In this document: piece after piece, positions 59,535 through 64,000 of the stretch
How the letters are laid out: each line of letters opens with the position of its first letter
Numbering within the stretch: the first letter of the stretch is position 1
Assembly (NCBI GenBank): GCA_963790525.1
Contig: CAWBOV010000004.1
Span: forward strand, 372,001 to 436,000
DNA from: CAWBOV01 sp963790525
GTDB taxonomy: Bacteria > Actinomycetota > Actinomycetes > Mycobacteriales > Jatrophihabitantaceae
Direction: 5' to 3'
Length of the DNA: 64,000 nucleotides
Translations under genes and position numbers: made by a program
The notes under the pieces: generated by a model
What the model was told of the DNA's origin: nothing
The model's input: only the letters and a program-made list of their open reading frames with translations
Database searches by the model: none

Positions 59535-60395
59535 GTGGGCGCCTTGACGGGCTTGATGTTCGGCGTGGGGTTGCTCCTGATCTGGCGCAGCCGGCGGCCC
59601 GGCGATGCTGCGGCGGTCCACGCCTACCGCGGCTGGCGTGCCCGGCGCACGGAGCTGCTGCGCCAGGCCGGCATCGAGGGAGTGGGCGCGGTGCAGTTGC
59701 TGGCGGCGCAGGCCGGCTGCGCGGTCGTCGCGGCGGTGCTCGTCCTGGCAGTCACGGGCACTGGCACGGTCGCAGCCTGCTTCGGCGCCTTCGCCTTCAT
59801 CGTGCCCACGAGTGCCGTGGCTCGGATGCGGCGCCGTCGCCAGGTGGCTCTGCGGGAACTCTGGCCGGAGGCGGTCGACAACCTGGCCTCGGCGGTCCGG
59901 GCAGGGATGTCCCTACCGGAAGCGATCGCCGCCCTGGCGCTGCGGGGTCCCGAGCCGCTGCGCCCGGCCTTCGCCCGCTTCGGCAGCGCGTACCGCGTCA
60001 GCGGCAGGTTCTCGGATTGTCTCGACGCGTTGAAGGTCGACCTCGCAGATCCGGTCGGCGATCGCGTCTGCGAGACCTTCCGGGTGGCACGCGAGGTCGG
60101 GGGCAGCGATCTGGGGACCGTGCTGCGCGCGCTGTCGGACCTCCTGCGCGCCGATGCGCGCACGCGGTCCGAACTGGAAACCCGTCAGGGTTGGGTGGTG
60201 AACGCCGCGCGGCTGGCGGTCGCCGCGCCCTGGGTGGTGTTGCTCGTGCTCGGCACGCAGTCCACGACCTTGCGTGCGTACAACTCCGCCGGCGGCGCGC
60301 TGCTTCTCGTCGCGGGAGCCGCCGTCTGCGCCGTGGCCTACCGGCTCATGCTGCGCATCGGCCGGCTGCCCGACGAGTCACGGGTGCTGCGATGA
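59535..60395 (+). CDS. TadB-type pilus assembly inner membrane protein
   Basis: A 286-residue protein of the type II secretion system F (GspF) family. GTG 59535 follows the ATPase stop by 1 bp. Two membrane segments flank a cytoplasmic helical domain with LWPEAVDNLASAVRAGMSLP, the conserved start of the T2SF domain, and REVGGSDLGTVLRALSDLLR. The pair TadB/TadC forms the inner-membrane platform of the pilus. The stop overlaps the next start by ATGA (60392). Confidence 0.87.
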   Translation: MGALTGLMFGVGLLLIWRSRRPGDAAAVHAYRGWRARRTELLRQAGIEGVGAVQLLAAQAGCAVVAAVLVLAVTGTGTVAACFGAFAFIVPTSAVARMRRRRQVALRELWPEAVDNLASAVRAGMSLPEAIAALALRGPEPLRPAFARFGSAYRVSGRFSDCLDALKVDLADPVGDRVCETFRVAREVGGSDLGTVLRALSDLLRADARTRSELETRQGWVVNAARLAVAAPWVVLLVLGTQSTTLRAYNSAGGALLLVAGAAVCAVAYRLMLRIGRLPDESRVLR

Positions 60396-61336
60396 CCACC
60401 CCGTGGCTGGGCGCGCTGGTGGGTGGCACGGCAGGCGCGGGAGGGTGGATGGCCGTCCGCGCCAGTCCGCCGATGCGCCCGATCCGCCTGCAGGAGCGAA
60501 TCGCGCCGTACCTCGCGGACACACCGCCGCCCTCGCGCCTGCTGGCCGCGCCGGCGTCGACCTCCGCTCCGTTCGTCGTGCTGCGCCGTGTGCTCGGCCC
60601 GCTGGTGGGCGACGCGATCGGGTTGCTGGACCGGGCGGTCGGTGGCTCGGCGTCCGTGCGGCGGCGGCTCGACGGGCTGGGGCGTGCGACGACGGTCGAG
60701 GAGTTCCGTCTGGAACAGGTGCTCTGGGGAGCGGTGGGACTGCTCCTCGGCGGTCTCGGGGCGACCGCCGTGACCTGGCTGCGTGGTTCCACCGACCCCG
60801 TGCTCGCCGGTGTCGCGGCCCTGATCGGGCTGGCCGCGGGAGTGTTCGGCCGCGACTGGTGGCTCTCGCGCGAGCTGGCCCGCCGCGAGGAGGTGATGAT
60901 GTCGGAGTTCCCGATCATCGCGGATCTTCTTGCGCTGGCGGTCGTCGCGGGCGAGGCGCCGGTCGACGCCCTGGCCCGGGTGTGCCGCCTCACGGACGGC
61001 GAGGTGGCCCGCGAGCTGGCCGTGGCGCTGGCGCGAGCGCGCTCGGGTGAGCCCATCGCCCGCGCTCTGACCGAGATCGCCGACCGCAGCACGGTGGAGG
61101 CGTTCTCCCGCTTCGTCCAGGGCTTCGTCGTTGCCCTGGAACGCGGGACCCCGCTCGCCGACGTCCTCCGGGCGCAGGCCGCCGACGTGCGCGAGGTCGG
61201 CAAGCGGGCACTCCTGGACGCCGGCGGCAAGAAGGAGATCTCGATGATGGCGCCGGTCGTCTTCCTGATCCTGCCCACCACGGTCCTGTTCGCGCTCTAT
61301 CCCGGCCTGCTCACGCTCGTCTCACTCACTCAGTAA
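60392..61336 (+). CDS. TadC-type pilus assembly inner membrane protein
   Basis: A 314-residue GspF-like protein, the second platform component. Membrane helices near 5-20, 115-150 and at the C-terminus (APVVFLILPTTVLFALYPGL) flank the T2SF domain (MMSEFPIIADLLALAVVAGE, FVVALERGTPLADVLRAQA). It begins with MTTPWLGALVGG at the ATGA overlap with tadB. Together with the ATPase and the pseudopilin-like genes it makes a minimal tad set. Confidence 0.87.
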   Translation: MTTPWLGALVGGTAGAGGWMAVRASPPMRPIRLQERIAPYLADTPPPSRLLAAPASTSAPFVVLRRVLGPLVGDAIGLLDRAVGGSASVRRRLDGLGRATTVEEFRLEQVLWGAVGLLLGGLGATAVTWLRGSTDPVLAGVAALIGLAAGVFGRDWWLSRELARREEVMMSEFPIIADLLALAVVAGEAPVDALARVCRLTDGEVARELAVALARARSGEPIARALTEIADRSTVEAFSRFVQGFVVALERGTPLADVLRAQAADVREVGKRALLDAGGKKEISMMAPVVFLILPTTVLFALYPGLLTLVSLTQ

Positions 61337-61362
61337 CTGCGGATCCCTCGGAGGACGATTCG

Positions 61363-61572
61363 ATGATCTACCTGGACCTTCTGGCAGCGTGGGGCGGCGC
61401 GCGATACCGGCGCGCCCACGGCGGTGAACCCGAGCGCGGTGACGTTCCCGGCTGGGTCATGGTGACGATCATGACCGCGGGGCTCGTGGTCGTGATCTTC
61501 ACCGCGTTCAAGCAGCCGATCGTCGGTGCGATCCAGGACGCGCTGGATTCGGTCGTCAACGGTACGAAGTAG
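61363..61572 (+). CDS. Small membrane protein, candidate Flp-type pilin
   Basis: A 69-residue protein with GGAGGA 7 nt before ATG 61363. A basic, glycine-rich N-terminus (residues 1-27) is followed by GDVPGWVMVTIMTAGLVVVI, then a polar C-terminus. Size and position (between tadC and tadE) are those of Flp pilins. The hydrophobic part follows a Gly but lacks the Glu at +5 that prepilin peptidase pilins normally have. It may be a variant pilin with a leader of about 26 residues, or a membrane accessory protein. Confidence 0.6.
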   Translation: MIYLDLLAAWGGARYRRAHGGEPERGDVPGWVMVTIMTAGLVVVIFTAFKQPIVGAIQDALDSVVNGTK

Positions 61573-61574
61573 CC

Positions 61575-61976
61575 GTGCGAGCCGCGTGGCGCGAGGACGG
61601 CGGTGCCGCTGTCGTCGAGTTCGTCATGATCAGCGTCCTGCTGGTGTTCCTGCTGTTCGGCGTGCTCCAGGTCGCCGCGATGTTCTATGTGCGCAACGTC
61701 GTCGCGGCCAGCGCCGCCGATGCCGCTCGCTACGCAGCAGCCGCCGACGTGGCAGTCGATCAGGGTGGTCCACGGGCGGATGCCCTTGTGCAGCAGGGGT
61801 TGTCGCCCGCGGTGAGCAGCCACGTCCGGTGCGTGAGCTCCCGGGCGACGGACGCGCCGTCGGGGCTTGCCGTGGTCCGAGTCCACTGCTCGGGGCGCAT
61901 CGCATCGCTCTTCCTGCCGATCGGTGCTTTCGTCTCGCTCTCGGCCACCGCCGAGGCGTTGAAGGAATCCCGCTGA
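61575..61976 (+). CDS. TadE-family pseudopilin-like protein
   Basis: A 133-residue protein from GTG 61575. The opening DGGAAVVEFVMISVLLVFLL is the TadE pattern (Gly-x-x-x-VEF, hydrophobic helix). The external domain holds a Cys pair (VRCVSSRATD and VRVHCSG) that could be disulfide-bonded. TadE proteins are minor pseudopilins needed for pilus assembly. It lies 2 bp after the small pilin-like gene. Confidence 0.82.
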   Translation: MRAAWREDGGAAVVEFVMISVLLVFLLFGVLQVAAMFYVRNVVAASAADAARYAAAADVAVDQGGPRADALVQQGLSPAVSSHVRCVSSRATDAPSGLAVVRVHCSGRIASLFLPIGAFVSLSATAEALKESR

Positions 61977-62446
61977 TCACGGCCCGGCCGGCGCGCGCCG
62001 GTGATGACGAGGGCAGCGCTGTCATCGAGTTCGTCTTCGTGGCGGTGATGGTCCTGGTCCCGCTGGTGTATCTGGTCGTCGCGGTCGCCACCGTCGAGCG
62101 TGCACAGCTGGCGGTCACCAACGCCGCGCGGGAGGGCGGACGCGCCTTCGCCACAGCGGACACCGCAGCTCAAGGTCTGGTGCGGGCGCGGGTCGCGGTC
62201 CGGCTGGCCTTCGCCGGTGCCGGCCTCAGCCAGACCCCCGATCTCCGGTTCGTGGCGGCGGCGGCCGGCTGCTCCAGCCCCACCGTCACACCGGCGCTCG
62301 ACCCCGGCTCGGAGTTCACGGTCTGTGTGCGGCTGGCGACCGCGGTCCCCGCCATACCCACACTGCTGCAGGGCAAGGGGATCACCGTCGAAGGGCGTTA
62401 CCTCGTCCACGTCGACGACTACCGCGCCGCGGCAGGTGCCAGGTGA
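61973..62446 (+). CDS. Second TadE-like protein, apparently with a CTG start
   Basis: About 157 residues. The pilin-like motif DDEGSAVIEFVFVAVMVLVP and two Cys in the external part (AAAAGCSSPTV, FTVCVRLA) resemble TadE. No ATG, GTG or TTG lies in a sensible position in this frame: the frame runs open far upstream antisense to nothing useful. The CTG at 61973 overlaps the TGA of the preceding gene (CTGA) and is preceded by GAAGGA at 6-7 nt, so it is the best start. A sequence error that hides an ATG or GTG is also possible. Its stop overlaps the next start (GTGA at 62443). Confidence 0.7.
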   Translation: MITARPARAGDDEGSAVIEFVFVAVMVLVPLVYLVVAVATVERAQLAVTNAAREGGRAFATADTAAQGLVRARVAVRLAFAGAGLSQTPDLRFVAAAAGCSSPTVTPALDPGSEFTVCVRLATAVPAIPTLLQGKGITVEGRYLVHVDDYRAAAGAR

Positions 62447-62892
62447 CGGCACGGGCACGGGGAGAACCCGCCGACGAGGGATCCGTCATCCCGCTCGTCC
62501 TCGGGTTCGTGCTGCTCACCCTGTACCTGGTGGCCGGATCGGTCGCCGCGGGAGACGCCTTCACCGACCAGCGAGCCGTCCAGAGCATCTGCGACGGTGC
62601 AGCCGCGGCAGCCGCCGGCGCGATCGACCTGGGCAGCGCCCGCGAGGAACCCGACCTGGGCGCGGGGACGCGGCTGCCGCTGGCCTCGGTGCAGCAAGCG
62701 GTCGACGGGTACCTCGCCCGTGACCCCGGCCGGAGGGACGTCGACGCGGTGGCGGCGCTGGCGGACGGGGGCACCAGGGTCACGGTCACCTGCGCGGTGC
62801 GCGAATCCCTCGCGTTCGGGGCGATGTTCGGTCATCCGCACGGGATTCGCCACATCGCCTATGCCACGGCCCAGGCTGCTTCGCACGCGTGA
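62443..62892 (+). CDS. TadG/Rv3657-like putative pilus assembly protein
   Basis: A 149-residue protein from GTG 62443 with a hydrophobic helix (SVIPLVLGFVLLTLYLVAGS, about 14-33) after an acidic, glycine-rich start. The Tad-like region DQRAVQSICDGAAAAAAGAI matches the vWA-less helicase/secretion-neighbouring family found in actinobacterial tad loci (TadG-type DUF2134-like opening ADxAALA is here CDGAAAAAAG). The external part contains Cys in TVTCAVRES. It is the last gene of the operon. No prepilin peptidase or outer-membrane component occurs nearby. Confidence 0.65.
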   Translation: MTARARGEPADEGSVIPLVLGFVLLTLYLVAGSVAAGDAFTDQRAVQSICDGAAAAAAGAIDLGSAREEPDLGAGTRLPLASVQQAVDGYLARDPGRRDVDAVAALADGGTRVTVTCAVRESLAFGAMFGHPHGIRHIAYATAQAASHA

Positions 62893-62957
62893 TGTGACAC
62901 AGTCGCCCCGGACAGGCAAGGGCCGCCGTTACAGTCTGGCTCGACCGGAGGAGCGGA

Positions 62958-63731
62958 ATGCCAGCAACGTACGAGAACTTCGCCGTCGACGTGGACGGGG
63001 CGCTCGCCACCGTGACGATCGACCGTCCCGGCAAGCGCAACGCGATGACGGTGCAGATGTGGCGCGACCTGGCCGCGATCTGCACCGAGCTCGCCGGCGA
63101 CCGGGAAGTTCGGGCCACCGTCCTCACCGGCAGCGGCACGTCCTTCTGTGCCGGGGCGGACATCAGCGCTCTGTCGGAGGACGACGCGGTGATGAAGTCG
63201 GTCGTCGGCGCCGCCGAGGCAGCGCTGCGGGAGCTGCCCGCGCCGACGATCGCGATGATCTCCGGGCACTGCATGGGCGGCGGTAGCCAGCTGGCCATCG
63301 CCTGTGACCTGCGTATCGCCGACACCACGGCCACCTTCGCCGTACCGCCCGCCAAGCTCGGTGTCGTCTACTCCGTCGCGTCCACCCGGAACCTGGTCGA
63401 GCTGGTGGGGCCGGCTGTGGCCAAGCGGCTGATGTTCACCGCCGAGACGATCGACGCCGCGGAAGCGCTGCGGGTGGGGCTGGTCGACGAGGTCGTCGAA
63501 CCTGACCACCTCGCGGCGGCCGTGCGGCGCCGGATCGAGCAGCTACTGCCCCTGGCGCCGCTGACCCAGTTCGCCGCGAAGCAGATCGTCAATGCGCTGG
63601 CCGACGGTGCCGACGCCGATGCTCTCTACGCCGCCTGGCACCAGCGGTGGGCTCGCGATCCCGACGGGGCGGAGGGCCCGCGGGCGTTCCTGGAACGGCG
63701 CCCGCCGGTGTTCGGGTGGCGGCCGAACTGA
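62958..63731 (+). CDS. Enoyl-CoA hydratase/isomerase family protein
   Basis: A 257-residue crotonase. ATG 62958 has GGAGGAGCGG 6 nt upstream (CCGGAGGAG). The oxyanion-hole segments GTSFCAGADISAL (about 60-72) and SGHCMGGGSQLAIACD (about 101-116) are intact. At the catalytic positions it reads PPAKLGVVYSVAST, so the second Glu of hydratases is absent. An isomerase or thioesterase activity is therefore possible. It has no obvious pathway partner and is convergent with the final gene over a small repeat array. Confidence 0.85.
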   Translation: MPATYENFAVDVDGALATVTIDRPGKRNAMTVQMWRDLAAICTELAGDREVRATVLTGSGTSFCAGADISALSEDDAVMKSVVGAAEAALRELPAPTIAMISGHCMGGGSQLAIACDLRIADTTATFAVPPAKLGVVYSVASTRNLVELVGPAVAKRLMFTAETIDAAEALRVGLVDEVVEPDHLAAAVRRRIEQLLPLAPLTQFAAKQIVNALADGADADALYAAWHQRWARDPDGAEGPRAFLERRPPVFGWRPN

Positions 63732-63736
63732 GCGGT

Positions 63737-63800
63737 GGCCCGGTTCAGCGGTTGGTCCGGTTCAGCGGTTCGTTCGGTTCAGCGGTTCGTCCGGTCAGCC
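63737..63800. repeat. Tandem 17-bp repeats at convergent gene junction
   Basis: The unit CGGTTCAGCGGTTNGTY occurs at 63741-63757, 63758-63774 and 63775-63791, with a partial fourth copy CGGTCAGCCGTC (63792-63803) that contains the stop of the leftward gene. Each unit brings TGA on the left strand. At a 17-bp step the three extra stops fall into all three frames. Confidence 0.85.
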
Positions 63801-64000
63801 GTCGAAGTGCGGGTCGATGTCGGCGGGGTCGCGGCCCAGCAGGTGCGCCACCCGGTCGACGACCACGTCGTGCACCAGATCGACCAGATCGTCCTGATCC
63901 AGGGCGCGGGACTCCAGCGGGCGCCGGTACAGCACGATCACCGGCCGGGTGATGTCGGCGATGCCGTTCGGGTACGCCCGGGCCAGCGGCACCTCGGCGT
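63795..64000 (-). CDS. Minimal metalloprotease-like (zincin) family protein, 5' partial, degenerate active site
   Basis: Only the C-terminal 68 residues lie in the window; the gene continues past 64000. The pattern GIADITRPVIVLYRRPLESR, then DDLVDLVHDVVVDRVAHLLG, is that of the small actinobacterial zincin family (COG3824-like). Functional members have VVHExxHH here. In this protein the sequence is VVDRVAH, so the first metal His and the catalytic Glu are replaced by Asp and Arg. It may be an inactive family member. The stop is in the 17-bp repeat array. Confidence 0.6.
   Translation of the reverse strand, partial: AEVPLARAYPNGIADITRPVIVLYRRPLESRALDQDDLVDLVHDVVVDRVAHLLGRDPADIDPHFDG

Noticed and set aside
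1..64000. tRNA, rRNA, insertion sequences, integrase or phage genes
   Set aside because: None seen when reading the intergenic regions and protein products. All gaps but one are shorter than about 225 bp.

Overview
The window is very GC-rich, densely packed, and uses GTG starts and ATGA/GTGA stop-start overlaps throughout. It reads as the chromosome of a member of the class Actinomycetes. Supporting markers are a DinB/mycothiol-type isomerase-fold protein, a 55-residue DUF3117 protein, a GlgA/GlgC pair, an Rpf-like cell wall hydrolase, an actinobacterial tad locus and an ECF sigma-E/RseA/HtrA/TatB series. From memory, two stretches follow the order of Mycobacterium tuberculosis Rv1209-Rv1213 (15.4-20.8 kb) and Rv1220c-Rv1232c (35.8-47.6 kb). 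The genus cannot be fixed. I saw no rRNA, tRNA, CRISPR array, phage or insertion sequence.

Layout. 0-3.1 kb: a hydrolase-ABC ATPase fusion (5' end missing) and its permease. 3.1-14.4 kb: beta-lactamase-fold hydrolase, membrane glycosyltransferase, UDP-glucose dehydrogenase, acyl-CoA dehydrogenase, a MocR regulator divergent from an MmsA-type aldehyde dehydrogenase, PabB and a DEAD-box helicase. 14.5-20.8 kb: isomerase-fold protein, DivIVA-like membrane protein, SRPBCC protein, TagA, crotonase, DUF3117, GlgA and GlgC. 20.8-25.1 kb: FAD oxidoreductase, PurU, LysR, and an ECF sigma factor with a membrane partner. 25.2-35.8 kb: an HNH/DUF222 protein and then a gene set that reads as a complete lysine degradation route. 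This is lysine 6-dehydrogenase-like, aminoadipate-semialdehyde dehydrogenase, an aminotransferase, a candidate 2-oxoadipate dioxygenase/decarboxylase, an FAD/Fe-S D-2-hydroxyacid dehydrogenase and a LysR regulator. 35.8-47.6 kb: O-methyltransferase, PLP decarboxylase, SigE-RseA-HtrA-TatB, Mrp, Rpf-like protein, AzlCD, DUF1003 and an MgtE_N/CBS protein. 47.7-56.9 kb: DMT transporter, malyl-CoA lyase-like and methylsuccinyl-CoA dehydrogenase-like enzymes of the ethylmalonyl-CoA pathway, CopCD, MFS, PIG-L deacetylase, LLM oxidoreductase, pirin and GNAT. 57-62.9 kb: a secreted protein and a Tad pilus/secretion operon. 62.9-64 kb: a crotonase and the 3' end of a minimal-metalloprotease-like gene.

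Two features stand out. First, short tandem repeats sit exactly at gene 3' ends and carry extra TGA stops, often inside the palindrome GTTCANNTGAAC. Second, six genes between 18.3 and 32.1 kb carry about nine frame breaks while their neighbours are intact, which points to sequence errors in that stretch or to recent decay.
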